Origin: Intestinimonas massiliensis (ex Afouda et al. 2020)
GTDB taxonomy: Bacteria > Bacillota > Clostridia > Oscillospirales > Oscillospiraceae
Length of the DNA stretch: 64,000 nucleotides
Assembly (NCBI RefSeq): GCF_001244995.1
Contig: NZ_LN869528.1
Location: 136,773-200,772, forward strand
Reading direction: 5' to 3'
Shown here: piece by piece, positions 39,566 to 48,369 of the stretch
Position numbering within the stretch: position 1 is the stretch's first letter
Layout of the letters: every line of letters starts with the position of its first letter
Program-made: the position numbers and the translations under genes
Notes under the pieces: model-generated
What the model saw: only the letters and a program-made list of their open reading frames with translations
Databases searched by the model: none
What the model was told of the DNA's origin: nothing

Positions 39566-40858
39566 TCAGGTCCGGGCCGCCAGCGTGACAAAGGGGCTGC
39601 GGGTCTTGGAGCTGTTTTTGATGGTCATGGGGCTGTTGATCTTGGGCGCGCCGTTGCACCGGAAGACAAAGCGGAAGCACTGCTGGTCGGTGAGGAACTC
39701 CACGTGGATGGACCAGTCCTGCTTGGCCGTGCCCTTGCGCAGCAGCATGTACTCCTTGGGGTCGATCAGCAGGATATCGCCCGCCGAGCCCAGGGCGCTG
39801 CAGCTATCCTCAAACAGCACCGGCTTGTTGAGCACCCGCTGCGTGTCAAAGTTGCCCAGGCCGCCTTCGGGATTCCAGAGGAACTTGGTCTCGCCGCCGC
39901 TGGTGATGGACAGGTAGGGGAGCTGTTCCTCCAGATCGGGGTGCATGACCCACACCAGCCGGTCCCGGTTCCGGGGCATGGACCGCGCCAGCATTTTGAT
40001 GGCGTTATCGCCGGTGAAGGTGCCCGCGGTCTGTCCGGTGGTCTTAGCCACGGTGATGAGCGCGTCGGACTTGAGGATACCGGTCATCTTCCCCGCGCCG
40101 TCGCCGGAGATCACCCCTTCGGTCATCAGCCGGTCGGCCGCCAGGGAGAACGCATTTCCGAAGAATCCGGTCATAAAGGGAGCGTCCTGGAGCAGCTCGT
40201 CGGTGGCGTAGGCCAGGCCCATCATCTTCTCCAGATCCATGCGCACCTCCCGGAATTTGGGCTTGCTGGATGCGACGGTGTGGGCCTCGCTGACCCAGTA
40301 CATCTGGATGCCGCCGAACACCGACTTGGACACGTCGGTCTCGTCCACCTGCAGCCAGCGGGCGGAGTTGGAGGCCGCGCCTACCGTATAGCTGTCCAGC
40401 CGCTGGAGCAGGGGGCTGTTCTGCACGGCGCTCGCCAGGATCTGCCCGGCAAAGTCCTCCTGCACGGCAAAGCCGCCTTCGGAGCCCACGCCCTCGTTGG
40501 CCCCCTTGGCTGCGTCCTGCACGATGGCCAACCGCTTATCCTGGATACCCTGGCTCTGCTGCTTGTAGATGGCCTGGAGCTGCTCGCCCAGGCTGGTAAA
40601 GGGGCAGGGGGCCTTTCTCTCATCCTTTGGGGTGACGCCCGTTTCATCCTTGGGGTCAGAAGGGTCGATGGGGTTCGCGTTTCTGCGGCTTTCCTCCGCC
40701 AGGGCCTCGTAGCTGGCGATGGAGGCGTTGATGCCCTTCATCTGGTCACTGATCTTGTTGATCTCCTCCGTGTTGCCCTCCTGGGCAAAGGTCTCGGCTT
40801 TGGCCAGCAGGTCCGCCTTCTGGGCCCGCAGGTCGTTGATCTTCTGGATAAAGTCCAT
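39566..40858 (-). CDS. major capsid protein, HK97 fold
   Basis: A 430-residue protein. An N-terminal coiled-coil delta/scaffold domain (INDLRAQKADLLAKAETFAQ, residues 1-100) is followed by the HK97 core: ILASAVQNSPLLQRLDSYTV, FGNAFSLAADRLMTEGVISG, and WVMHPDLEEQLPYL. The scaffold part should be removed by the adjacent ClpP-type protease. It is typical of HK97-like capsids in Firmicute phages. Confidence 0.94.
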   Translation of the reverse strand: MDFIQKINDLRAQKADLLAKAETFAQEGNTEEINKISDQMKGINASIASYEALAEESRRNANPIDPSDPKDETGVTPKDERKAPCPFTSLGEQLQAIYKQQSQGIQDKRLAIVQDAAKGANEGVGSEGGFAVQEDFAGQILASAVQNSPLLQRLDSYTVGAASNSARWLQVDETDVSKSVFGGIQMYWVSEAHTVASSKPKFREVRMDLEKMMGLAYATDELLQDAPFMTGFFGNAFSLAADRLMTEGVISGDGAGKMTGILKSDALITVAKTTGQTAGTFTGDNAIKMLARSMPRNRDRLVWVMHPDLEEQLPYLSITSGGETKFLWNPEGGLGNFDTQRVLNKPVLFEDSCSALGSAGDILLIDPKEYMLLRKGTAKQDWSIHVEFLTDQQCFRFVFRCNGAPKINSPMTIKNSSKTRSPFVTLAART

Positions 40859-40873
40859 AGTTCTCGGCTCCTT

Positions 40874-41578
40874 TCACATTTCTGCAAGCACCCGGGCCAG
40901 GGCCTGGGCGCATACTGCCTTGTCTTGTTCGGCGGCCCGAAGCGCCGCCACATGCTCTCGGTACTGCTGCCGCATGGCAGCGGTCAGGCGGATCTGCCGC
41001 CCGGCGGCGGCCAGCATGGTCCCCGGCCCCGGCGGTTCCTCCCCTTCCAGGGGCACGATCCCGTCGATCAGTCCATACTCCAGCGCCTGGGTGGGGCTGA
41101 TCCAGATGTCTTTGTCCATCAGCTCCATCAGGTCCTCCCGGGGTTTGCAGCCTTTTCGGGCCGTATAGACCTCCAGTACGCAGTCCCGGGCGTTTTTGAG
41201 ACCCTCAGCCGCAAGCTCCATATCCCTGTAATCCCCGTCCTGCTCCCCGATTGGGTTATGGTAGCACAGTAGGGCGCCTGGCTCACTCTGAATCTCACGG
41301 CATCCGGCCGCGGCCAGGGTGGCCGCCGATGCGCCGTAGCCCTGGAACAGGGCCCGGGTCCTGCCGGGATACCGGCGCAGCATGGAGCGGATCTCGTTGC
41401 CAACAGCCATCGATCCGCCCGGGCTGTTAATGAGCAGCGTGACCTCCTCTCCGTCGGCCTGCTCCAGCGCCTGTGCCACGTCCATGGGGGCGGTAATGTC
41501 CCGCCAACCCCACCAGCGCAGGATGTCTGTGCTGTCGTTGTCCCACAATTCGCCTCTGAGGGGGATATCCATAAGCAT
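40874..41578 (-). CDS. head maturation protease, ClpP-like
   Basis: A 234-residue serine protease of the ClpP fold. VTLLINSPGGSMAVGNEIRS gives the oxyanion loop, GYGASAATLAAAGCREI the catalytic serine (GYGAS/A), and CYHNPIG the histidine. It processes the scaffold part of the capsid protein during head assembly. It lies between portal and capsid. Confidence 0.9.
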   Translation of the reverse strand: MLMDIPLRGELWDNDSTDILRWWGWRDITAPMDVAQALEQADGEEVTLLINSPGGSMAVGNEIRSMLRRYPGRTRALFQGYGASAATLAAAGCREIQSEPGALLCYHNPIGEQDGDYRDMELAAEGLKNARDCVLEVYTARKGCKPREDLMELMDKDIWISPTQALEYGLIDGIVPLEGEEPPGPGTMLAAAGRQIRLTAAMRQQYREHVAALRAAEQDKAVCAQALARVLAEM

Positions 41579-41686
41579 CTCTCCTTTCTGATCTGGTGCT
41601 GCCCGCGGCGGGCCGCGGGGGAAAAATCGCGGGCGGGTTCGCCCGGAGGTGGAAGCGGACGCGCCTTTGCACGGCCGCGGACAGCC

Positions 41687-42928
41687 TTACGGCTTGACCG
41701 GCTCCCCTGCTGTGCCGTTTACCACGGCTTCCAGGGATGCCAGGTTCTTGGTTGCCAGGAACTTCTGTCCCAGCCCACCTGGGATTGGGTCCTTCTCCTC
41801 AAAAGCCCGGCAGTCATCCGGGCAGTACACAGAGTTTTGAATCATCTTTTCATAAAAGCGGCTTCGACTCTCATTGTCGCCCCGCAGCAGTACCCCCACG
41901 TTAGCCCGCAGATACCAGCCCTGCTCCTGACGACGCCCGCCAATCAACTTGTAGCTCATTTCCTGCTCCCATGCCGTCACATGGGGCAACAGAGTGTTCT
42001 CAACAAAGTCAAGCTGCTGCTGCTCATTGGATTGGTAGCTTTGCTTTCCCGTCTGGAGCATATAGGCTGGGATGCCGGTAAAGCGGGATACCTCCTCTAC
42101 GGAAAAGCTTCGGCTCTCGATATACTGGCTGTCCTTCTGGCTCAGGCCCATGGGGGTATACTTGTAACCACGGGTGAGCACTGCCACCTTGAAGGCGTCC
42201 TCCGCCCCGGCCGCATACCGGGTAAATTCCTTCTTGATCCTCTCCCGGCCGTCTTTCCCCAGATCGGCGTCCACTTCGACGATACCGCTCATTCGGGCTC
42301 CGTTTTGATAGAACTTACGGCCGTACATCTGGGCCGAGCCGTCAGCCTTGATGGTCTCCCGGGCCAGGTCCAGCACGCCCCGGCCGTGGACTCCGTCGTA
42401 GCTATCGAAAAACACGATCACGAGCTGGGACGGCGCCAGAGTGATGGAGAGCTCGTCCACCGTGAAGTCATACCAGTAGTGCCTCGCCTCCCCGTCCCAT
42501 CGGATACGGCAGGTGGAGGCGTCCAGCGGGATGAGGTCCGTAATGCGTCCCAGCCCGTCCCGGACGATCCAGCCGTACCCGGTCCCATGCCAGAAAGCGT
42601 TGGATGCGATGATCTTCTTGCACAGAGCCGGGCTCATGCGCTCGTTGGCCCGAACCTTCAGCAGGTAGTCCAGCGCCTGGTCCGACTGCGGAATGCGGGC
42701 GTCTCCGTTCTTTTGGTACAGGCTGTACGGCAGCACGCTCATGGCCCCCGTATAGATGCGGTGTGCCGCCGCGATGGGAGACAGCCGCTCCGCTCCCGTC
42801 CGGCTGTCCGGGTACTCCTCGCCGGAGAAGAACACCGTGCGGAACCATGTCTGCACGTCGTCCCAAGCAATCTCCTGGTAGGATGCGCTGGCCTTGGGCC
42901 TCGCTCGGATGCTGTTGGACAAAAGCAT
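41687..42928 (-). CDS. phage portal protein
   Basis: A 413-residue HK97-type portal. VRANERMSPALCKKIIASNA and TGYGWIVRDGLGRITDLIPL, then EEVSRFTGIPAYMLQTGKQS and QQQLDFVENTLLPHVTAWEQ, match the family. The dodecamer forms the DNA channel in the capsid. It ends shortly before the protease gene. Confidence 0.93.
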   Translation of the reverse strand: MLLSNSIRARPKASASYQEIAWDDVQTWFRTVFFSGEEYPDSRTGAERLSPIAAAHRIYTGAMSVLPYSLYQKNGDARIPQSDQALDYLLKVRANERMSPALCKKIIASNAFWHGTGYGWIVRDGLGRITDLIPLDASTCRIRWDGEARHYWYDFTVDELSITLAPSQLVIVFFDSYDGVHGRGVLDLARETIKADGSAQMYGRKFYQNGARMSGIVEVDADLGKDGRERIKKEFTRYAAGAEDAFKVAVLTRGYKYTPMGLSQKDSQYIESRSFSVEEVSRFTGIPAYMLQTGKQSYQSNEQQQLDFVENTLLPHVTAWEQEMSYKLIGGRRQEQGWYLRANVGVLLRGDNESRSRFYEKMIQNSVYCPDDCRAFEEKDPIPGGLGQKFLATKNLASLEAVVNGTAGEPVKP

Positions 42929-42931
42929 GGC

Positions 42932-43177
42932 TTACCCCTTTCTCCCCCGGGCGACGATCCGAGCATAAGCGCCCAGGCAGACGCCCGCCACGCCGAAGGC
43001 TGCGGCGGCGCCCACGGCCAGTGCGGCCGCTGTGATCAGGCACCCTCCTGCGGCTACGGCCAGCAGATCGTCCAGGTAGGTCCCCAGCACGCGCGCCGCT
43101 TTTCCTCTTGCCCGCCTCCGCGCCTCACGGCGGGCGATCCTTTCCATGTCATACGGTTTTTCAGTCATAGGCTCCAA
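42932..43177 (-). CDS. small hydrophobic protein between terminase and portal
   Basis: An 81-residue protein with a basic, Arg-rich start (RIARREARRRARGKAARVL) and an Ala/Val-rich hydrophobic part (LLAVAAGGCLITAAALAVGA, then AFGVAGVCLGAYA) of two helices. It overlaps the terminase gene by 13 nt. The function is unknown; it may be a membrane-anchored accessory. Confidence 0.55.
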   Translation of the reverse strand: MEPMTEKPYDMERIARREARRRARGKAARVLGTYLDDLLAVAAGGCLITAAALAVGAAAAFGVAGVCLGAYARIVARGRKG

Positions 43178-44928
43178 TCCTCCTCCAGCTTGGCGGTATC
43201 AAAGCCAGGGCCGCTGCGCAGCTTGATCAGTGCGGCCGCCATGGCGATGATCCAGGCAACCGTGATATCGATCCGCCCCGGGCTTCGGTTTTTCATGGGC
43301 TTTGTGTTCTCATTGCCGTCGGTGGCGCAGCGTACATTGCCAAAGCACCAGCGGGCGCAGGTGTTGTGCTCGTGGAGCATCTCATGCTTGCGCAGCAGCC
43401 GCTCCACCTCCTTCATGCCCGGGGACATGCCCATCATGGTCTGAGGGATCTCAATGACCTCCAGGGGCCGCTCTCCTTCGCCGGCCTGCATCAGCCGCTG
43501 CGACAGCGTCCAGGACAGCGCCGGGTCAAGGCCCAGCGTTTCCATGCGATAATCCCGGGCGGCCTGCCGGATGGTTTCCTCCACCCGGTCGTAGTCGATG
43601 ATATCGCCGGGGCATCCGGTCAAAAATTGCGCCCGTATCCAATCCCCATAGGGCACTCCGTCCCGCTGCTCCCGCCCCTCCAGGTCGTCCAGAGGGACCC
43701 AGGCCCAAAAGAGCGCCACCCAGGTCTCCAGGCCCTCCTGGGGCGGGAAGAGCAGCACGAAGGCCGTCAGGTCGGTGCTCTTGGACAGGTCCAGCCCGCC
43801 AAAGCACCGCTTGCCCCGCAGCCGCTTCCGGACTGCCGTCCGCCGCTCAAGCACAGACAGTCCCTGCCATTCCGGCCGGTTCCACTGTGTTTTGTCATAG
43901 ATGGTCAGCGGCACCCAGCCTACTACCTTGGTAGAGATCCACTGATTGAGCCGAAGCCAGCGGAAGAGGCGCTCCTTAACCTCGCTTTTTTGGGCCGCCC
44001 GGGCCTCAGCCCGGAAGTCCCGGAGCTTCAGGTTGTGGCCCAGGCCCGGATTGCACAGGTACCAGAGCTGTTCGTCGTAGATATCCAGCGCAGCGATCCG
44101 GTCCGGGTCGTCGCCGGTGAGGACCGACAATCCGTACATGATGGGGCACCAGGCAGGGTCGTCTTCGTCCAGCTCCCGCTCGGGCCGGCCGGCGCGCCAG
44201 GCCAGGATGCGCCGGCACTGCTCGTGGATCTCCCAGCCGATGCTGGTCCGGTCCGGGTCGTCGCCGGCGGTGGTCAGCACGATCACCGCCTGCTGCCGCC
44301 GGGCAGCGTTGGAGCCGGAAATCAGTACGTCCCACAGCCGCCGGTTGGGCTGTGCGTGCAGCTCGTCGATGATGATGCAGCTAAAGGAATATCCATGCTT
44401 GGTCTCGGCGTCGGAGGAGTAGATCTTCATGACGCCGCCGTATTTGGTATGGATCTCCTTCCGGGAGTCCACCGCCCAGGCGATGGGATCATGCTCCGGC
44501 TGGCCCAGGCAGGTGTGCTCCACCATGTACTTGGCCGCCTCGTAGACCTGCGTGGCGTTCTCCTTATCCGAGGAGAAGACGCCCACCCGCGGTCTGGCCT
44601 CCCCGTCCCAGAGCAGATGCTTCAGGCCGAGGCCGGCGGCAAACTCGGTCTTTCCATTTTTCTTCGGCAGCTCGTCGTAAAGGAAACGGCGGTAACGGAC
44701 CCAGGAGCCGTCCTCATCCTGGGTCTGCACCCCGTAAAACTGGGTGATGGCGTCCATCTCCCAGGGCTGAAGCTCAAAGGGCTTGCCTGCCCACTCGTTT
44801 TGGCCGTAGCACAGCAGGCTGAAAAAGTCCACCGTGTCCTGCACGGCCTCGGAGCTGTAGCGCAGCTCCGCTCCGTCGTCCGGGACGGGCACTTCTACGC
44901 CCGGGGCCAGGGTAAGCATCTCAGGCAC
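43165..44928 (-). CDS. terminase large subunit
   Basis: A 587-residue packaging motor. N-terminal ATPase with RFLYDELPKKNGKTEFAAGL (Walker A-like), VGVFSSDKENATQVYEAAKY, SFSCIIIDELHAQPN (Walker B), VLTTAGDDPDRTSIGW as motif III. C-terminal nuclease with KRCFGGLDLSKSTDLTAFVL as metal site. It translocates and cuts phage DNA. It is next to a P27-type small subunit and HNH gene, as in cos-type HK97-like phages. Confidence 0.95.
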   Translation of the reverse strand: MPEMLTLAPGVEVPVPDDGAELRYSSEAVQDTVDFFSLLCYGQNEWAGKPFELQPWEMDAITQFYGVQTQDEDGSWVRYRRFLYDELPKKNGKTEFAAGLGLKHLLWDGEARPRVGVFSSDKENATQVYEAAKYMVEHTCLGQPEHDPIAWAVDSRKEIHTKYGGVMKIYSSDAETKHGYSFSCIIIDELHAQPNRRLWDVLISGSNAARRQQAVIVLTTAGDDPDRTSIGWEIHEQCRRILAWRAGRPERELDEDDPAWCPIMYGLSVLTGDDPDRIAALDIYDEQLWYLCNPGLGHNLKLRDFRAEARAAQKSEVKERLFRWLRLNQWISTKVVGWVPLTIYDKTQWNRPEWQGLSVLERRTAVRKRLRGKRCFGGLDLSKSTDLTAFVLLFPPQEGLETWVALFWAWVPLDDLEGREQRDGVPYGDWIRAQFLTGCPGDIIDYDRVEETIRQAARDYRMETLGLDPALSWTLSQRLMQAGEGERPLEVIEIPQTMMGMSPGMKEVERLLRKHEMLHEHNTCARWCFGNVRCATDGNENTKPMKNRSPGRIDITVAWIIAMAAALIKLRSGPGFDTAKLEEDWSL

Positions 44929-45433
44929 GGTGCATCCGCTCCCGCATCATCCGCTCAAATGGGTTCTCCTCCGGCGCCTTTCCACCCGCGCCCGGCGGCA
45001 GCACCAAGCGGCACCGGCTGGTGACGGTCAGGCCCATGTCGTTGGCCGCTCCACGGCATTGCTTGAAGAATCGGTCCTGAACGCGGGTCGCCCCGTCCAG
45101 GGCTTCCATGTCGATCACCCGCTTTCCGGCCTCCGTCCGTCCCCGCTGGATTTTCAGCACCTCCTGCGTGGCGGCCAGATAACTCTGCTTGGCCAGCAGG
45201 TACCGGGCCAGGGTGTCGTAATCCAGAACAGTCAGGAGCCCGGCCTCCTTCAGCTTGCCGCCCAAGGCCCGAAATTCCTTCTTCAAGGCCTCCGGCAGGT
45301 ACTCCGGCGGCCGGATCTGCTTCGGGACCTCGGCCCGGACCTCGGCGGCTGCCCGCTCGCCCTTTTCTTTTTTGGTCAGGTGCTTTTTCCCACTACCCTC
45401 CAGCACCTCCAGTGTCTGCCGTGTTCCGGACAT
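44921..45433 (-). CDS. terminase small subunit, P27-like
   Basis: A 170-residue protein (TRQTLEVLEGSGKKHLTKKE; PKQIRPPEYLPEALKKEFRA; FFKQCRGAANDMGLTVTSRC). The later NDMGLTVTSRCRLVLP is the P27 family signature. It recognises the packaging site and recruits the large subunit. It overlaps the large subunit gene by 8 nt. Confidence 0.88.
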   Translation of the reverse strand: MSGTRQTLEVLEGSGKKHLTKKEKGERAAAEVRAEVPKQIRPPEYLPEALKKEFRALGGKLKEAGLLTVLDYDTLARYLLAKQSYLAATQEVLKIQRGRTEAGKRVIDMEALDGATRVQDRFFKQCRGAANDMGLTVTSRCRLVLPPGAGGKAPEENPFERMMRERMHRA

Positions 45434-45465
45434 GACATTACCTCCCTCCAGGCCCCCGCCGGATA

Positions 45466-45996
45466 CTATTTTGCGTCGAACTCACACCCGCACTGCGGGC
45501 AGGTGTAGCGTTTGCGGAGCTTTGGAGACGCCTCGTCCTCGGCGGTCTCCTCCGGTGCCGCAACCTCATCGATCTGGATGTCTTCCGGGGTGAAGCCCGT
45601 GAGCGTCAGGTCAAACCCGAGCTCCTCCAGCCCCTCCAGTTCCAGACCGACCATGGCCTCGTCCCAGGCGGCCAGCTCAGCCAGCTTATTGTCAGCCAGG
45701 ATGTAGGCCCGGCGCTGTGCATCGGTGAGCCCCTCCACCAGATTGCAGGGCACCTCCGTCATGCCCTCAGCCTTGGCGGCCTCCAGGGTCCCGTGCCCGG
45801 CGAGCAGATTACCCTGGGCGTCGATGAGGAGTGGACGGACGAAGCCGAACTCCCGCAGGCTGGCCCGTAACCGGGCAATTTGGTCCTCGCTGTGAATCTT
45901 GGCATTACGGGCGTAGGGGACGATCTCCTCCACGCGCTTCATCACGTCGCCACGGCAGGCAACGCGCACCGCTGGTGTTTTCTTTCCTCTGGCCAT
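45466..45996 (-). CDS. ParB/sulfiredoxin-fold nuclease-domain protein
   Basis: A 176-residue protein. VEEIVPYARNAKIHSEDQIA, LRASLREFGFVRPLLIDAQG and LLAGHGTLEAAKAEGM are the ParB N-terminal (ParBc) box motifs I-III. A C-terminal zinc ribbon (YTCPQCGCEFDA) is added. Phage ParB-like proteins occur near terminases, often with methyltransferase partners; the role is unclear, perhaps nicking or regulation of packaging. No partner methylase is here. Confidence 0.82.
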   Translation of the reverse strand: MARGKKTPAVRVACRGDVMKRVEEIVPYARNAKIHSEDQIARLRASLREFGFVRPLLIDAQGNLLAGHGTLEAAKAEGMTEVPCNLVEGLTDAQRRAYILADNKLAELAAWDEAMVGLELEGLEELGFDLTLTGFTPEDIQIDEVAAPEETAEDEASPKLRKRYTCPQCGCEFDAK

Positions 45997-46008
45997 TTTG
46001 GCCGCCTC

Positions 46009-46252
46009 CTATCCTGATCGCCGGCTAAACGGATCGCCGGCTAAAGTCTCCCGGCCGCAGCCCGAAAAATCTCCCGTGGGGAAAAAATCTCGCACAGAGG
46101 GCTGCCTGTGGTTATGCGTCTGCCCGTTGAAACTTTCTCGGGGCGGGGTGAGGGTATCCGACGCCTTCGGCGTCGTAGATACTAAGCGCGAGCGTGACCC
46201 GGGCACATGCGCATGCGCCTAAGCCTGGTCCGCTTTTACCCGGTCGAGGCGT
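46009..46252. other. non-coding stretch between HNH and ParB-like genes, possible cos region
   Basis: A tandem 14-bp repeat GATCGCCGGCTAAA occurs at 46016-46029 and 46032-46045. A hairpin GACGCC-TTC-GGCGTC lies near 46163-46177, and MluI-like GC-rich runs follow. HNH proteins next to terminase help cut cos sites in HK97-like phages, so cos may be here. Small frames on both strands have no ribosome sites. Confidence 0.4.
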
Positions 46253-46624
46253 TTACTTTTGGCGCAATTTACGCTGTCTTTCGGCCATTTCCAGAGCCGT
46301 CTTCTGGTTATGATGGCGTTCGCACAGGCTCTGCAAATTACTCGGGTCAGTGAATTTCGCCCAGTCCCCACGGTGTGGGTCCTTGTGGTCCACCCGTGTC
46401 GCCGGAGTCCGCAGGCCGCGCCGGGCACACTCGCGGCAGAATGGCTCCAGCAACAACTGGCCCGGCCGGAGCATGTCGGTCCACTCCGGGGTGAAGTACA
46501 TCCAGTGCCACTCGGCACTTTCGCGGCGCTGTGCCTGCTTGGGCTTATGGGCTGGACAATACCCATCTCGGGTCAACATATGGCAACCAGGATGTCTGCA
46601 TGGCCGGAGCGGCTTTAAGGCCAT
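46253..46624 (-). CDS. HNH endonuclease
   Basis: A 123-residue HNH nuclease with a Cys/His N-terminal cluster (CRHPGCHMLTRDGYCPAHK), CRECARRGLRTPATRVDHKD (first His of HNH) and LQSLCERHHNQKT (final His). In cos-type phages such proteins stimulate terminase cleavage. It is next to the terminase genes and begins the packaging/structural operon after the terminator at 46651. Confidence 0.9.
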   Translation of the reverse strand: MALKPLRPCRHPGCHMLTRDGYCPAHKPKQAQRRESAEWHWMYFTPEWTDMLRPGQLLLEPFCRECARRGLRTPATRVDHKDPHRGDWAKFTDPSNLQSLCERHHNQKTALEMAERQRKLRQK

Positions 46625-46650
46625 GGGCTATCACCTCCAGGCAAACAAAA

Positions 46651-46699
46651 AGCGCCCAAGCCACGACACCCATCACGGGTTGTCATTGGCTCAGGCGCT
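46651..46699 (-). terminator. long hairpin terminator between early and late genes
   Basis: An imperfect stem of about 20 bp pairs AGCGCC...AAGCC..GACACCC with GGGTTGTC..TGGCT..GGCGCT; TTTTTGTTTG follows on the minus strand. It overlaps the stop of the KTR-type gene and precedes the HNH gene, so it separates the early from the late transcript and may be an antitermination target. Confidence 0.75.
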
Positions 46700-46900
46700 G
46701 GTCTCATGGGACGCTGGCTCAGGCGCTTCGATATTCACAATGCTTTCTTTTCCGCACCTCCGGCAATACACCGGAAGATCATGGGCGATGGTGTGGTCCA
46801 GGAGCTTCAGGACCTTGCCCTTTCCGCAGACAGGGCACATAAGCCATCCGTTCCTTATGGTCAGTTTATCAGATTCAGAGGGATATTGCAACCTTTTCAC
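46691..46900 (-). CDS. cysteine-rich KTR-type zinc-ribbon protein
   Basis: A 69-residue protein with two Cys pairs (WLMCPVCGKGKVLKLLDHTI then VYCRRCGKESIVNI). This matches the cysteine-rich KTR family, common in phages and conjugative elements of Firmicutes. It probably binds zinc and may act on DNA or transcription. It is last in the early operon. Confidence 0.75.
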   Translation of the reverse strand: MKRLQYPSESDKLTIRNGWLMCPVCGKGKVLKLLDHTIAHDLPVYCRRCGKESIVNIEAPEPASHETSA

Positions 46901-46964
46901 CGACTTTCTCTTTTCCCCTTGGGGTTGTTACAGATGGTTTCCAGACAGATAAAAGACGCGAGGG

Positions 46965-47723
46965 CTATTCCTTTTTCCGCCTGCGCGGTGGTCTTTGGCC
47001 TTTCTTCAGCTCCTTCTTTTCCGGCATGATGTATTTGAGATACAGATAATCGCCAAACTCGTTATGCTTTTCTCTGCGGTCCAAAATGATCGCCCCAGGT
47101 GGGGCCATAACTGTTACATTGTCCTTAACATTGTCGCTTTCCGCTTTTGGCTTTGCCAAGCCGATGGATGGAGTCCAGGTCCTCGCTCCGTTTTCTGTTT
47201 TCCCGACTTCCCTTGGCTCTTTAGTCAGGTACTTTGCCAACGCCTCATACCCCGTCCATACATCTAACTGCTCTATCTCCACCTGGCCATACGGCCAGAG
47301 GGATCGGATGATATCCACATCATTCCCCGTGCCATTGAGTACCATATGATGGTGGAGTCGGCCACCCTCGGCCGATAGCTGCTCAGTGACGTATATGTAC
47401 TTTGTATCCATATCACGTGCCTTCCGGTATTTTCGAAGTTGGGACAACATCTTGCGGAGCAGCTTATTTGCGGCATCCCGGTCTGGGGGAAGATGCTGGT
47501 CGCCATAGGTCAGCACCACATGCAGATCCCTCGCGCAAAAATTGGCTGCCAGCATCATCTCCAGCTTTTGCCATGACCTGCGCATGTTGATCAGCTCTTG
47601 GGCCTCCTTTGACATTCGGCCTCGGCGTGCCCGCTCTTCCGGGTCATCTCGGACAGTCGGTATGGTATAGCAAACAACAGCAGACAGACGGCCTCCAGTG
47701 ACTGTTTTGATTCGCTTTGCCAT
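46965..47723 (-). CDS. HUH-type rolling-circle Rep-like endonuclease
   Basis: A 252-residue protein. RDLHVVLTYGDQHLP is Rep motif I, GGRLHHHMVLNG (His-hydrophobic-His at about 124-126) the metal-binding motif II, and ALAKYLTKEP (Tyr165, Lys168) the catalytic motif III. These are the HUH nickase marks of REP_ORF2/G2P-type proteins. A basic tail (KKELKKGQRPPRRRKKE) follows. It could nick DNA for replication or transfer. Its place in a dsDNA tailed phage that also has DnaB is unusual. Confidence 0.75.
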   Translation of the reverse strand: MAKRIKTVTGGRLSAVVCYTIPTVRDDPEERARRGRMSKEAQELINMRRSWQKLEMMLAANFCARDLHVVLTYGDQHLPPDRDAANKLLRKMLSQLRKYRKARDMDTKYIYVTEQLSAEGGRLHHHMVLNGTGNDVDIIRSLWPYGQVEIEQLDVWTGYEALAKYLTKEPREVGKTENGARTWTPSIGLAKPKAESDNVKDNVTVMAPPGAIILDRREKHNEFGDYLYLKYIMPEKKELKKGQRPPRRRKKE

Positions 47724-47724
47724 T

Positions 47725-48201
47725 TTAACCCTCCGCCCGGGCTAACGCCTGATCGATGAGCCTCCAATCGCCGATTGTCAGCTTTTCTCCAAGGAGAGCC
47801 GACCTAAGCATGGTCTCTGTCAGGTCGCCGCCCACGAGTTCACGCAGACACCCAAGACCCCGCGCTTGGCGAAAGCACAGCAGCCGATCATAAACCGCCC
47901 GCTTTTCGGCCGCATACCGTCCCGTAAAATTGCTCTGGTCTGCATCTGACTCCGCGGGAGGATCTGGTTGCGGCTGTGTTGGACCTAGGGACGTGCGGTT
48001 TATGAATTGAACTGCATCAACATCGGCGCCAAAAATGGTAACGCCGCCCAGATCAGGGACGTCCACGAACTCCCATGAGACGTCCTGTCCGATGATGAGC
48101 AGTCCAAGCTGCAGGCATTCTAGGACATAATCCCGCATTTCTTCTACGCAAGAGACTTTAGTCATTCCCGGCACTTTTAAAATCATTACTTCATGTCCCA
48201 T
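47725..48201 (-). CDS. hypothetical phage protein
   Basis: A 158-residue protein that I do not recognise. The N-terminal part is beta/alpha (EVMILKVPGMTKVSCVEEMR), the middle is Pro/Asp-rich linker (PTQPQPDPPAESDADQ) and the end a helical domain (AVYDRLLCFRQARGLGC, LTIGDWRLIDQALARAE). It ends 1 nt before the HUH gene's start. Confidence 0.55.
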   Translation of the reverse strand: MGHEVMILKVPGMTKVSCVEEMRDYVLECLQLGLLIIGQDVSWEFVDVPDLGGVTIFGADVDAVQFINRTSLGPTQPQPDPPAESDADQSNFTGRYAAEKRAVYDRLLCFRQARGLGCLRELVGGDLTETMLRSALLGEKLTIGDWRLIDQALARAEG

Positions 48202-48255
48202 ATAACAGCCCTTTCTTTCGATGGGAATAGGCGTGGCAATGCCCCGCCCTCCCTT

Positions 48256-48369
48256 TTATCTTTTGTTGGCCAATCTGTTTACTATTCCGGCCCTATGCCG
48301 GGTGTCCCGCGTCAGAACTGTCCCCGCAAACGATCCTGGTAGGCAGGCCCCGCACAGGTCTTGTTTCAT
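48256..48369 (-). CDS. 37-residue peptide, translationally coupled
   Basis: An ATG at 48369 overlaps the stop of the upstream gene (ATGA). The product begins MKQDLCGACLPGSFAGTVL and has a CxxC pair, then a basic end (RHRAGIVNRLANKR). There is no ribosome site of its own, so it would depend on coupling. No family is known. It may simply be a chance frame. Confidence 0.4.
   Translation of the reverse strand: MKQDLCGACLPGSFAGTVLTRDTRHRAGIVNRLANKR

Noticed and set aside
38660-41272. An 870-codon open frame on the plus strand
   Set aside because: It lies opposite five clear phage head genes in high-GC DNA. Its product is Gly/His/Arg-rich with no family pattern; it is a shadow frame.
46009-46206. 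A 65-codon frame between the HNH and ParB-like genes
   Set aside because: No ribosome site, low-complexity product, and an overlapping equally long frame on the other strand.
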